Shown: one piece after another, positions 9,761 through 19,497 of the stretch | Layout of the letters: each line of letters begins with the position of its first letter | Position numbering within the stretch: position 1 is the stretch's first letter | Source of the DNA: Planctomycetaceae bacterium | Lineage (GTDB): Bacteria > Planctomycetota > Phycisphaerae > Phycisphaerales > SM1A02 | Assembly: GCA_947490615.1 (NCBI GenBank) | Contig: CANLHK010000005.1 | Location: 150,576-214,575 of the forward strand | Reading direction: 5' to 3' | Length of the DNA stretch: 64,000 bases | Program-made: the position numbers and the translations under genes | The notes under the pieces: generated by a model | What the model saw: only the letters and a program-made list of their open reading frames with translations | The model's database searches: none | What the model was told of the DNA's origin: nothing

Positions 9761-10455
9761 GGTCGACTCCCTCGCGGCGTTGTTGGCGGCGGACTCTTCG
9801 CGTCGTCTTCGAGCTTGCGGATCGCCAGCGGATCGACCTGGGGCGCGCCAGCGACGCGAAAGAACCGCGTGCGATCAGGTGGCGCTTCGATGGTGTTCGT
9901 CACGCTCTCTGGATCGCGCGCCTCGGCATCCGTCGTCGCGTCACCTTGTCGCGCAAACCAGATCGAGAGTTCGATTCCCACTGGAAACGATGCAGCGTCG
10001 GCGCTGTCAAACGCGTCCTGCCATCCGTCTTCAGCGAGATAGCGCAGACGCATCGTCCGCACGGGCGCGGCCAACGCGCCGCCAGGCTCTCCACGCGACA
10101 CGGTGACACGCTGCGCCCCTGAGGAGAACTCGACCGTCGTCGCCGAGAGGCCGCTGAACGGTGGCTGGCCATCGTTGCCCAGCCCCACCGCAGCGCGCAC
10201 GATGCGCACTGATGATTCGTTGCCGTCGATTCCAGAACCGAGCGCGCCGCCGTCCACCACCGCCGACGCGCAGGCGCGTTCAAGTGCGGTGAAGATCTCG
10301 TCGGCACATTCGATTTCACGCGAAGCACGCGCCAAGCGCGCGCGCGCGTCGCCGAGATTGGCGGTGAACATGGCAATGGCGCCGAGAAATGCCGTCGCAA
10401 TCGCCACGCCGACGATCACTTCGAGCAGCGAGAAACCAAGGCGACGCATCCTCAT
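9757..10455 (-). CDS. gspJ: T2SS minor pseudopilin GspJ-like
   Basis: Prepilin N-terminus 'RRLGFSLLEVIVGVAIATAFLGAI'; 4-bp overlaps with neighbours. Confidence 0.75.
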   Translation of the reverse strand: MRMRRLGFSLLEVIVGVAIATAFLGAIAMFTANLGDARARLARASREIECADEIFTALERACASAVVDGGALGSGIDGNESSVRIVRAAVGLGNDGQPPFSGLSATTVEFSSGAQRVTVSRGEPGGALAAPVRTMRLRYLAEDGWQDAFDSADAASFPVGIELSIWFARQGDATTDAEARDPESVTNTIEAPPDRTRFFRVAGAPQVDPLAIRKLEDDAKSPPPTTPRGSRP

Positions 10456-10889
10456 CGCGTCCTCCTCTCGCTGCGCTCGCGAAGATCGATGGTGCGCTCA
10501 TGCACTGCCACGATGACGGGCTCTGCGCCCGTGGGATCGCTCTCGTCACGCACCGTGGCGCGAGCGCGTGCGAGCGAGGTCTGCACTCCAGTGCCTGCTG
10601 CGGCGATGATCTCGACGGTGACCGAGAGGCCATCTTCTCGTGGACGAGCTTCGCCAAGATCGCCGATGGCGACCATGCCCGCGTCGAGTTCGGCCAGTCG
10701 CGTCGAGGCCAGATCAAACGCGCGCGCGCGGAGTTCCGCGCGTCGAATCGCATCGACGGCGCCTCGCATCGCCGACAAGGTGAACGAGGCCGCCGTGGCA
10801 AAGAGCGCGATCGCCAGCAGCAACTCCAGCAGGATTCCTCCCCCGCGGCGAGTGCGCGCGGGAGTGAAGCCATGGGGTCGAGCAGTCAT
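10452..10889 (-). CDS. gspI: T2SS minor pseudopilin GspI-like
   Basis: 'RTRRGGGILLELLLAIALFATAASFTLSAM' followed by the short 'AFDLASTRLAELDAG' region; operon position. The start could be TTG at 10907. Confidence 0.7.
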   Translation of the reverse strand: MTARPHGFTPARTRRGGGILLELLLAIALFATAASFTLSAMRGAVDAIRRAELRARAFDLASTRLAELDAGMVAIGDLGEARPREDGLSVTVEIIAAAGTGVQTSLARARATVRDESDPTGAEPVIVAVHERTIDLRERSERRTR

Positions 10890-10903
10890 GAGAGCCGTGA
10901 AGG

Positions 10904-11704
10904 TCAAGGACGCGCACGGGGCGCCGACTCGTGCTCACGCGTGCGATCGAGTTCGCGATCGTCATCACGATTCGTCGCGTCATCGAAATCAACGCCATCG
11001 AACTCGGGGCGATCCGCGTCGTCCGAAAGATCCTCGTTTGCAGCGCGCGGCTTCGCGTCAACCTGCTGAGGAACACCCGTGGTTCGATCGACCTGCATCG
11101 CGCGAAGCGAGCCAGCATCCGTCCACAACATGAAGGTTGGTGCGAAGAACACCGTGCCATCAGGAAGGAAGATCGCCAGCGTCTGACCGCGTGTGGTTGG
11201 AGTTTCTGCCTTGGAGCCTGTGTCGAACTCGGGTTCGTCCAAGGATGGCTCGTCCGTCGCACTCGATCCCGCCGCATCAGGATGCGTGAGCCCAAGCGCG
11301 ATGCGCACGCCAAGCGGCAAGGCCATGCTGGCCCACGGCGCATTGATCGGAGCGGCCGCGTCGGACTCGAAACCGCCATCGTCCGTGGAGGAACCGCGGC
11401 GCGCGCGACCCACACCACTCTCCTCCGCACCCGAAAGGAACCGCGCATTGATGCGGCTCTGGCTGCCGTTGGATTGTGCGATGACCTCGACGGGACGACC
11501 TTCTTCGCGCGCGGCGGCGCGGGCCATCATCAATTGCATCGTGATGCCGTCTTCAGCGTTGTCGAGTTCGCGCTTGCCCAGCCAACCCGTCGTCCATGGA
11601 ATCACCACCGCACCGATCGCGACGACAATCGCGATCCCGACGAGCAACTCGAGGAGTGAGACGCCGCGGCGCAGGCGAGTGGAGATGAGACGAACGAGGT
11701 GCAT
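10904..11704 (-). CDS. gspH: T2SS pseudopilin GspH-like
   Basis: Prepilin-like N-terminus 'RRGVSLLELLVGIAIVVAIGAVVIP', 'LMMARAAAREEGRPVEVI'; operon position. Confidence 0.72.
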   Translation of the reverse strand: MHLVRLISTRLRRGVSLLELLVGIAIVVAIGAVVIPWTTGWLGKRELDNAEDGITMQLMMARAAAREEGRPVEVIAQSNGSQSRINARFLSGAEESGVGRARRGSSTDDGGFESDAAAPINAPWASMALPLGVRIALGLTHPDAAGSSATDEPSLDEPEFDTGSKAETPTTRGQTLAIFLPDGTVFFAPTFMLWTDAGSLRAMQVDRTTGVPQQVDAKPRAANEDLSDDADRPEFDGVDFDDATNRDDDRELDRTREHESAPRARP

Positions 11705-11795
11705 GGAAGACACGCGTGACCAGGGTTGGCAATCTGAGGAGGGACGGGATCGTCCACCACTATCGGCTGATTCGCATCAGGGCAATTGCCTCAAA

Positions 11796-12323
11796 TCAGC
11801 CGCCGCTCGTGCCCGTGCTCGAGCCGCTGCCGGATCCAGAGAACTCACCGAACTCGTCTCCAGCGGCTTCTTTGCGAAGATCTTGGTTGGAGATGTCGTC
11901 CTCGGTTCCTTCTTGACTGTCGGGTCCGAACGACACGATGTCGAAGTTGGCGCCCTCGAGAATCGTGCTCGGAACGCGGAATACCCAGACGTTTCCCCAC
12001 GCGTCCTTCGGCTTGGCTTCCTTGAGATAAGGGCCGCCCCAACGAGTCTGGTCTTCTTCGTTGGCGAGCGCGTCCTTGGACCAAAGCACGGCGAGGCCTT
12101 CTTCTTCACTCGGCCAGCGCTTCATCTCGACGCGGAACTGCTCAAGGGCACCTTCAAACGCCTGCAGCTGTGCGCGCGCAAGTTTGAGGTCTGCCTTCTC
12201 ACTGGCTCCGAGAACATTGACGGCGACGAGACTGCCGATGGCGAGCAAGATCCCGATGACGATGAGGAGTTCGAGAATGGTGAAGCCGCGACGGCGGGTG
12301 TGAGTGCGGGGTGCGCTGCGCAT
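11796..12323 (-). CDS. gspG: T2SS major pseudopilin GspG
   Basis: 'RRRGFTILELLIVIGILLAIGSLVAVNVLGASEKAD...RWPSEEEGLAVLW...WGGPYLKEAKPKDAWGNVWVFRVPS' is a classic GspG pattern. Confidence 0.92.
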   Translation of the reverse strand: MRSAPRTHTRRRGFTILELLIVIGILLAIGSLVAVNVLGASEKADLKLARAQLQAFEGALEQFRVEMKRWPSEEEGLAVLWSKDALANEEDQTRWGGPYLKEAKPKDAWGNVWVFRVPSTILEGANFDIVSFGPDSQEGTEDDISNQDLRKEAAGDEFGEFSGSGSGSSTGTSGG

Positions 12324-12457
12324 GGATGCCTCCTGAATTGGCGGAACGGAGTCTACCGCCAAGGCTTTCATCGCAATCGGCGCATTCGCTCACTGCGCGA
12401 GAATTGAGTCGCTGGAGATTTCCCCTTATCGGGCATCAACTTGGGTTCCGACGCGCC

Positions 12458-13642
12458 TCAGAGCTGCGACGAGAGCTGCATCATCGGCACCACGAGGGCG
12501 AGGAAGATGAACATGACAACGCAGGCAATCACCAGGAGCATCGCGGGTTCCATCATGCGCAAGAGCAGGGAAAGCGCGCGGTCGATGCGCGACTCCAGGG
12601 TGTCGGCGAGCCGCACCAGCACCGATGGCAAGGTGTTCGCGCTCTCTCCGACGGCGATGATTTCAATCACATCTTCAGGAAACAGTCCGCTCGCGGCCAA
12701 CGGAAGACTGAGCTGCTCCCCTTGCCGCACTGCTTCACTTGCCTGCTCGAGTGCACGCGACAAGACAGGATTTCCCGCCGAGTCGCGGGCGATCTCAATG
12801 GCCTGCAGCATGGGGATTCCGTTTTCAAGGAGAGTCCCGAGCATGCGAGCAAACCGCGCGACGGCAATCGAAGAGAGCAGCGGACCGAGCATGGGGACGC
12901 GCAGAAAGTTCTCCGCGATCCAGTAGCGCGCCGCAGGTTTTCGCAGGGTCACCACACTCGCTGTCGTGATCACCGCCGTGGCGACTCCGATCAGAATCGT
13001 GTGACCCGTGAGGAGCTCACTCGCGCCGAGCAAGATGCGTGTGGCCAACGGCAGGCTCGGCATCTTGTCGAAGAAGTCCTGGAATTTCGGCACGAAGAAC
13101 ACCAGTGAAGCTACGACGACGGCAGCGCCGACAAGCAGCAGCACCAACGGATACATGAGGTTTCCGATGACGCGGCCGCGCAAATCGGCCTGCTGCTCGA
13201 GCAGGGTTGCAAGGCGCGCCAGCACGGGTTCGAGAAACGCACCTCGCTCACCTGCGCGCACCATGGCGACATGCACGGGCGCGAAGATTCGTTCATGACG
13301 CGCCATCGCATCGGCGAGACGATCACCTGAGGCGATGCCGTCGGCGACCTCGCTCCATGCTTTCGCGAGCGTCGGGTTCGCCTTTCCGCGGCCAAGAAGG
13401 CGAAGCGCGCGCAGCAAGGGCACACCCGAACGCAGCAACTCTGAAAGCTGGCGATAGCTGCCCGAAAGCGCGCGCACTCCGACGCGACCGCCACTGCGCG
13501 GCGCACCCGCGACCGCCACGCGAATCGGCACGAGACCCTTGGCTGAAAGGTCGGCCAACAGAACCGACTCTGTCGCTGCATCGGCGCGTCCTTTGACGCG
13601 GCGACTCGTGGTGTCTCGTGCGATGTAGTCGAAGGTCGGCAC
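12458..13642 (-). CDS. gspF: T2SS inner-membrane platform protein GspF
   Basis: Starts 'VPTFDYIARDTTSRRVKGRADAATES' (GTG at 13642); two T2SSF domains with 'LRSGVPLLRALRLL' and 'LLENGIPMLQAIEIA'. Confidence 0.92.
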   Translation of the reverse strand: MPTFDYIARDTTSRRVKGRADAATESVLLADLSAKGLVPIRVAVAGAPRSGGRVGVRALSGSYRQLSELLRSGVPLLRALRLLGRGKANPTLAKAWSEVADGIASGDRLADAMARHERIFAPVHVAMVRAGERGAFLEPVLARLATLLEQQADLRGRVIGNLMYPLVLLLVGAAVVVASLVFFVPKFQDFFDKMPSLPLATRILLGASELLTGHTILIGVATAVITTASVVTLRKPAARYWIAENFLRVPMLGPLLSSIAVARFARMLGTLLENGIPMLQAIEIARDSAGNPVLSRALEQASEAVRQGEQLSLPLAASGLFPEDVIEIIAVGESANTLPSVLVRLADTLESRIDRALSLLLRMMEPAMLLVIACVVMFIFLALVVPMMQLSSQL

Positions 13643-13656
13643 CCACCAATAGTAAA

Positions 13657-13684
13657 GCCGCGCGCACCAAACGGTGCGCGCGGC
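13657..13684 (-). terminator. Perfect 12-bp stem / 4-nt loop inverted repeat, probable terminator of the upstream anchored-protein gene
   Basis: GCCGCGCGCACC-AAAC-GGTGCGCGCGGC, followed on the minus strand by a short T-rich run (TTTACTATT); lies between the stop at 13713 and gspF. Confidence 0.65.
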
Positions 13685-13712
13685 GTTGCGTTCAACAAAG
13701 AGTTCCGCGACT

Positions 13713-14486
13713 TCAGCGACGACGACGACCAAAGAGGCCGACCGCAGCGAGCAAGGAAATCGCGCCAGGAGCAGGCACGCCCGCAGGAGCAAAGACCAGT
13801 TCGACTCCGTAGCTCTCGCCGAGCCCAGCCTCACTGATCTCTAACTTCATGCCCGCCGTCAGGAGCAAACCGCCATAGATCGGCTCGCTTGAGCCCGATC
13901 CATCCCAACCGCCCGCGCCCGACTGTCCGCCCGAACCATCACCGCCGCTGCCGCCCGCGCCATGCACGAAGCCCGCGAAATGCGTCCACGAAATGCCGTT
14001 CTGCCCGAGCGAGATGAAGTGCTGCGAATTGAAGTGCTGGTCACCGCTGATGGCGTCGCAAGTCGAAACGCGGCTCTGCAGAATTGTCTGCGACTCACCC
14101 ATGTGTTGCGTCACAGCACCCGTGTAGCCCGAGGTCACACTGCCCGCAAGAAGGTCCGCGCCAACGATGCGCATGAGGTCGATGTCAGCACCAGGACTCC
14201 AGGTTCCATAGGTGTTCGTGCCCGTATCGCGCACACGGACTTCGACGAGTGCGAGTCCGCCGCCTAGTTGATTGGCGATGCCATTCAGGTCGAACATCGT
14301 GATGGTGCGCGGTCCCAAAGCGTCGGTGCGCGTCGTGACATGCGCTCCGAAGGCTCCCGTGTAGACGATCGCCGGTCGCGGCGAGGTCTGCATGACAGTG
14401 CCCAGATTCACGACGAGGTCTGCCGAGGCAACGCCGGTGAAGGCGAGCGTGGCTGCGATTCCCATGACGGTGGTGGCGTGGTTCAT
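13713..14486 (-). CDS. Secreted protein with VPAPGA...RRRR (PEP-CTERM-like) C-terminal anchor
   Basis: Signal peptide 'MNHATTVMGIAATLAFTGVASA' and C-terminus 'VPAPGAISLLAAVGLFGRRRR'; ATG at 14486 chosen over the longer ORF start. Confidence 0.8.
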   Translation of the reverse strand: MNHATTVMGIAATLAFTGVASADLVVNLGTVMQTSPRPAIVYTGAFGAHVTTRTDALGPRTITMFDLNGIANQLGGGLALVEVRVRDTGTNTYGTWSPGADIDLMRIVGADLLAGSVTSGYTGAVTQHMGESQTILQSRVSTCDAISGDQHFNSQHFISLGQNGISWTHFAGFVHGAGGSGGDGSGGQSGAGGWDGSGSSEPIYGGLLLTAGMKLEISEAGLGESYGVELVFAPAGVPAPGAISLLAAVGLFGRRRR

Positions 14487-14707
14487 GTTTTTGGTTGTCC
14501 TGTTCCCCGTGGCGCGCCTCGGCTCCCCTGCGGCCGTGGCCTCGCGCAACACAACAAGAGTGCCGCGAAACCAAGCGTTTCCAATCGCTGACGACGATTC
14601 CTTCGCGTCGGAAATGCAAGGAAACACGCGTGTGCAGGTTGCATCGAGCGCGCAGGGTCGGTCTGGGCGATCTGCGCAGCCTGCGCCTTGTTCGGTACGC
14701 TGACTCG

Positions 14708-15535
14708 ATGCGCGTCGTGAGTTTGGATCCCTGTGCAACCGAGCTGGTCATCGCTGTTGGTGGCGCCTCGTTGCTCGTTGGAAAGAGCAGCCAGTGCGCA
14801 GAAGGCGCTGGAATTCCCGTTGTTTCCGCCGACTGCCTCGATGAACCGCTCCTGGTTTCGCTCGAGCCCGATGTGATCGTGACCACGCGCGCCTCGGACG
14901 CGCATGCGCTGGCGCGTGTGGTCACGCGCCTCCCGCGCACCACGACCGTGCTGCAGCTCGCGCCCGCGACGATCCTTGATCTGTTGGACGATCTCCTGCG
15001 CGTTGGTGAGACGATTGGCCGCGCCGCCGAGGCGCAACACGCGATGGTCGATCTGCGGGCGCGCTACTGGAGCGCCATCGACTTCGTGAGCCCGTTCGTG
15101 CACGCTCCTGAAGTCCTCTTCCTGACTTCGATCGATCCACTCGTCGTCGGCGGCCTGTGGACGCCTGCGCTGATCGAAGCCGCGGGCGCACGACACTCGC
15201 TCAATCCAGCAGGCGCACCCGCGCGGCGCGTGACGCCCGAAGAGGTCATCGAATGCGCGCCGGAGCGCATCGTGCTCTGTCTGAGCTCCCCGACCTCTTC
15301 GCCGCTGCGCGCGCTTGAGACGCTTCAACAGACCAGATGGTGGGGACTCCTGCCAGCGGTTCTCGATGGCAAACCTGGATCGATTGCGCTCGTCGATGGA
15401 AGCCAGATGTTCACCGAACCGAGCCCGCGGCTGGTCGACGCGTTTGAATGGCTGGTCGGCTGGATCAATGGACGCGAGGAAGTTGTCCCGTCGCAGTTTC
15501 CGGTCGTCTACCCCGATCGCCTCTCCACCCACTGA
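14708..15535 (+). CDS. BtuF-like periplasmic-binding-fold (cobalamin/iron-siderophore-type) protein
   Basis: 'MRVVSLDPCATELVIAVGG...LLVGKSSQC...PVVSADCLDEPLLVSLEPDVIVTT' resembles BtuF/FepB-type binding proteins; no signal peptide at this start. Confidence 0.75.
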   Translation: MRVVSLDPCATELVIAVGGASLLVGKSSQCAEGAGIPVVSADCLDEPLLVSLEPDVIVTTRASDAHALARVVTRLPRTTTVLQLAPATILDLLDDLLRVGETIGRAAEAQHAMVDLRARYWSAIDFVSPFVHAPEVLFLTSIDPLVVGGLWTPALIEAAGARHSLNPAGAPARRVTPEEVIECAPERIVLCLSSPTSSPLRALETLQQTRWWGLLPAVLDGKPGSIALVDGSQMFTEPSPRLVDAFEWLVGWINGREEVVPSQFPVVYPDRLSTH

Positions 15536-15705
15536 CGACTGCCCAATCGGCAGGATCGCGAACTCTTTCCCCACCGAACGGCGCTCGCCACGCGACACTG
15601 GCCATCGCGCGTCGCGCTCACATGCCTTGACCGCACTCTGGCGCGGCCTTTGCTTGACGCGGCGACCTCGCTCGCGCTCGGAGCAAGGACTTTGAAAGGA
15701 CTCTC

Positions 15706-18330
15706 ATGCGATTCGATAAGTTCACCACCCTCGCGCAAGAAGCTCTCTCGGCGGCCCAACAGTCGGCGATCGGTTCGGGGCACTCTGAGCTCACGCCGTT
15801 GCACTTGCTTGCTGCCTTGCTCGCTGAGAAGGGTTCGTCGACGGCGACCCTGCTGCAGAAGGCAGGCTTTGATCCAGCCCGCACACTCGAGGTCACCTCG
15901 ATCGAGCTGCGTCGATTGCCCAAGGTGCAGGGCGGAACCAACGGCAACGCTTCCCGCGAGTTCATCGAGTTGATCGCCACCGCCGAGCGCGAGGCGCAGC
16001 GCATGAAGGACGCCTATGTCTCGACCGAGCATCTCTTGCTCGGACTGGCCGAGGTCAAGAGCGGCGCGAAAGAAGTGCTCTCGACACTTGGAGTGAGTCG
16101 CGCCCGCGTGCAGTCGGCCATCGAGGCGATTCGAAAGTCTTCGGGTGTGACCAATGTCGCCGACCAGAACGCAGAATCCAATTACGAAGCGCTCAAGAAG
16201 TACGGCATTGATCTCGTCGAGAAGGCGCAGCAAGGGAAGATCGATCCCGTCATCGGACGCGATGAAGAGATCCGTCGCTGCATGCAGGTCCTCTCGCGTC
16301 GCACCAAGAACAATCCTGTCCTCATCGGTGAACCTGGCGTCGGCAAGACCGCCATTGCTGAAGGACTCGCACTTCGCATCGTCAATGGCGATTGCCCTGA
16401 GTCGATGCGCGATGCGCGCATCGTGGCGTTGGATGTCGGACAACTCCTCGCAGGCGCGAAGTACCGCGGTGAGTTCGAAGAGCGACTCAAGGCCGTGCTG
16501 CGCGAAGTCGCGTCGAGTGAGGGCCGCATCATCGTCTTCATCGATGAGCTCCACACCATCGTGAGCGCTGGTCAGAGTGAAGGCGCGGTTGGTGCGGGAC
16601 AGTTGCTCAAGCCCGCGTTGGCGCGAGGCGAAATGCGCTGCATCGGTGCCACCACGCTCGATGAGTACCGCAAGCATGTCGAGAAGGACCCCGCCTTCGA
16701 GCGCCGTTTCCAGCCGGTCTTTGTGGGCGAGCCGAGTGTCGAGGACACCATTGCGATTCTGCGCGGACTGAAGTCGCGCTACGAAACCCACCACGGTGTG
16801 CGCATCCAAGATGGCGCCATCGTGTCGGCCGCGACGCTCTCGCGGCGCTACATCGCCGACCGCTTTCTTCCCGACAAGGCGATCGATCTGCTCGATGAGG
16901 CAGCCTCACGCCTGCGCATCGAGAACGACTCGATCCCCGCTGAACTTGACGAAGTGCGGCGCAAGATCATGCAACTCGAGATCGAACGCGAAGCGCTCAA
17001 GCTCGAGAAGGACGCCGAGAGTAAGAAGCGGCTCGGCGCCATCGAAGCCGAACTCGCGGAGCACAACGAAACCAATCGCGGCATGTCAGCGCGCTGGGAA
17101 CTGGAAAAGAAGGAGCTCGACGCGGTCAAGGAACTCAAGAGCGCCATGGAGCGCAAGCACACCGAGCTCGACCAGGCCAAGCGCCGCGGTGATTTCGAAG
17201 GAGCTTCGCGCATTCAGTACGGCGATTTGCGCGATCTCGAGAAGCGACTCGTCAAAGCCGAGGAGTCGTTCCGTACGCGCCAGGCCGACGGCACCGCGAT
17301 GGTGAAGGAAGAAGTCGACAGCGAGCAGATCGCCGAAGTCATCGCCAAGTGGACGGGCATTCCGCTGGCCAAACTCATCGAGAGTGAGCGCGAGAAGCTC
17401 TTGCACATGGAGCAGGACCTCGCGCAGCGCGTCATCGGTCAACGCGAAGCCGTCACCGCCGTCAGCGAAGCGGTTCGCCGCAGCCGCGCCGGACTTGGTG
17501 AGGCCAATCGCCCGATCGGATCGTTCCTCTTCCTCGGTCCAACGGGCGTCGGAAAGACCGAGCTCTGCAAGGCGCTCGCGATGTACCTCTTTGATACTGA
17601 AGAGGCGATCGTGCGCATCGACATGAGCGAGTACATGGAGCAGCACGCCGTCTCGCGGCTCATCGGCTCACCTCCTGGTTATGTCGGACACGATGAGGGC
17701 GGCCAACTCACTGAGCGAGTTCGCCGTCGACCCTACAGCGTCGTGTTGTTTGACGAGATGGAGAAGGCGCATCCCGATGTGTCGAACATCCTGCTGCAGG
17801 TGCTCGACGATGGCCGACTGACCGACGGACAGGGACGCACCGTCGACTTCTCGAACACCATCATCGTCATGACTTCGAACCTTGGGTCGCACGCGATCTT
17901 GGAGATGACTGAGCGACATGAAGACGAGGCGGTCATCGAGGCGCATGTGCGCGGCATCCTCAAGAAGCACCTGCGGCCCGAGCTTCTCAACCGCATCGAT
18001 GAGACGGTGATCTTCCACGCACTTGGTCGTGAGCAACTCAGCGGCATCGTGGAGATTCAACTGGGGAATCTTCGTAAGCGCCTCGCCGCGCGCGGCATCA
18101 CGCTCGGCGTGAGCGCTGCGGCAACCCAAGCGCTTGCCTCCGAGGGCTACGACCCGCAGTTCGGCGCGCGACCGCTCAAGCGCGTCATCCAACAACGCAT
18201 CGAGAACGCCCTCGCGGGCAAGATCCTCGCGGGTGAAATCGGCGACGGAGACACGGTCAAGGTCGAGTACCAGGGCAAGAGCTTTACCTTTACGAAGGTC
18301 GCTTCACCCTCGACACAGACGGCCAGATAA
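15706..18330 (+). CDS. clpB: ATP-dependent chaperone ClpB
   Basis: 874 aa; Clp N domain, two Walker A motifs ([27 protein letters not shown]), middle coiled-coil domain, '[30 protein letters not shown]'. Confidence 0.97.
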   Translation: MRFDKFTTLAQEALSAAQQSAIGSGHSELTPLHLLAALLAEKGSSTATLLQKAGFDPARTLEVTSIELRRLPKVQGGTNGNASREFIELIATAEREAQRMKDAYVSTEHLLLGLAEVKSGAKEVLSTLGVSRARVQSAIEAIRKSSGVTNVADQNAESNYEALKKYGIDLVEKAQQGKIDPVIGRDEEIRRCMQVLSRRTKNNPVLIGEPGVGKTAIAEGLALRIVNGDCPESMRDARIVALDVGQLLAGAKYRGEFEERLKAVLREVASSEGRIIVFIDELHTIVSAGQSEGAVGAGQLLKPALARGEMRCIGATTLDEYRKHVEKDPAFERRFQPVFVGEPSVEDTIAILRGLKSRYETHHGVRIQDGAIVSAATLSRRYIADRFLPDKAIDLLDEAASRLRIENDSIPAELDEVRRKIMQLEIEREALKLEKDAESKKRLGAIEAELAEHNETNRGMSARWELEKKELDAVKELKSAMERKHTELDQAKRRGDFEGASRIQYGDLRDLEKRLVKAEESFRTRQADGTAMVKEEVDSEQIAEVIAKWTGIPLAKLIESEREKLLHMEQDLAQRVIGQREAVTAVSEAVRRSRAGLGEANRPIGSFLFLGPTGVGKTELCKALAMYLFDTEEAIVRIDMSEYMEQHAVSRLIGSPPGYVGHDEGGQLTERVRRRPYSVVLFDEMEKAHPDVSNILLQVLDDGRLTDGQGRTVDFSNTIIVMTSNLGSHAILEMTERHEDEAVIEAHVRGILKKHLRPELLNRIDETVIFHALGREQLSGIVEIQLGNLRKRLAARGITLGVSAAATQALASEGYDPQFGARPLKRVIQQRIENALAGKILAGEIGDGDTVKVEYQGKSFTFTKVASPSTQTAR

Positions 18331-18390
18331 ACCGCAAGGGTTCGGCGTGAACCGACTTGACGAATCCGCCGAGATTGCGACGCTGTTGGG

Positions 18391-19485
18391 ATGATCTCAC
18401 TCTTCGCCTGCGCGATCCTCGCCTGCGCGGTTCCACCTCTTCCCGCGCCCAAGCCCTCGGCCGAGCGTGCGCTCTTTCCCATCGACCCAGTGATCTTGCT
18501 TGGCTCGGGTGAGAAGATGGAAGGCGTTGCCACCCGCGAGGCGAACTACGGCGGCTTTCGTTATCGATTCGCCACCGAAGCCTCGCAGCGCGCCTTTGCG
18601 GCGACGCCCACACGCTTTGCCATCGGCATGGGTGGAGGCTGCGCCCGCATGGGTCCACTGAGTGGTCGTGGCGATGTCGCGCGCTACGAAGTGGTGAACG
18701 ATCGACTCTACATCTTTGCCAGTGACGCGTGCCGCGCCAGCTTCCTCAAGGATCCCAGCGCGTTTCTCGAAGTTGCCGACGCGCCGTTTCCAACCGACGC
18801 GCGTGGACTCGAACTTGCCGCCGTCGCGCGACGCTGGCTGCGCGCTGATGCTGCGTGCCCGAGCGAGATCGTCGTCACTGATCACCAAGAAGTGAAGTCG
18901 GGCGAGGAGATGCACAAGACGCGCGATGAGGTTCGGCTCTCACCGAATCTCCTGTTCACCACGCTCAACGCGTGGGACGAGAGCGTCTGGTGGACGACCG
19001 CGTCGCTCGTTGAGAGCGCCGTCACGGACACGCCGACGCACTTCATGCGTTCGACCGTGCAGGGCGAACAACTGCTCGACGACTCACAGCTCGCTGCGTT
19101 TCGTCGCGTGGCGATGGTGGAGCCGTTGTTCCTCTCGCGCCTCCTGCTGCAATCCGATGTGAAACTCGCCGGCGGCGGCGCTGCTGAGTGGAAGGTCGGC
19201 GATCGCACGCTGACAGGAGAGATCCTCAAGATCCACTGGAAAGAGGTCACCGTCGAATGGCTCATCAAGGCCGCGACAGGGCAGCCGATGGCGCAGCGCG
19301 CGATGAAGCGCTCACGCGACGCGCGCTTTGCGCAGGTCACCGAAGCGTTCTCCGATTGGAACGACAAGGCAGGCGTGCGCATTCCTATGACGCGCAGTGA
19401 TGGCGTGGTGACCCGTCGATTCGACAGCGTCGAGAGCGACTGCGACCCGAAGGTCCCTGAGGCACCAGCGACTCCCGCCGAGTAG
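18391..19485 (+). CDS. Secreted/lipoprotein-like protein with YHS-like segments
   Basis: N-terminal hydrophobic segment; two consecutive segments resembling YHS ('GGFRYRFATEASQRAFAATPTRFA', 'NDRLYIFASDACRASFLKDPSAFL'). Confidence 0.6.
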   Translation: MISLFACAILACAVPPLPAPKPSAERALFPIDPVILLGSGEKMEGVATREANYGGFRYRFATEASQRAFAATPTRFAIGMGGGCARMGPLSGRGDVARYEVVNDRLYIFASDACRASFLKDPSAFLEVADAPFPTDARGLELAAVARRWLRADAACPSEIVVTDHQEVKSGEEMHKTRDEVRLSPNLLFTTLNAWDESVWWTTASLVESAVTDTPTHFMRSTVQGEQLLDDSQLAAFRRVAMVEPLFLSRLLLQSDVKLAGGGAAEWKVGDRTLTGEILKIHWKEVTVEWLIKAATGQPMAQRAMKRSRDARFAQVTEAFSDWNDKAGVRIPMTRSDGVVTRRFDSVESDCDPKVPEAPATPAE

Positions 19486-19497
19486 CGCGCGCAGCGT

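Noticed and set aside
14483-15598. 371-aa minus-strand ORF
   Set aside because: Antisense to the BtuF-like gene; no recognisable fold.
15508-16809. 433-aa minus-strand ORF
   Set aside because: Antisense to clpB, which is unambiguous.
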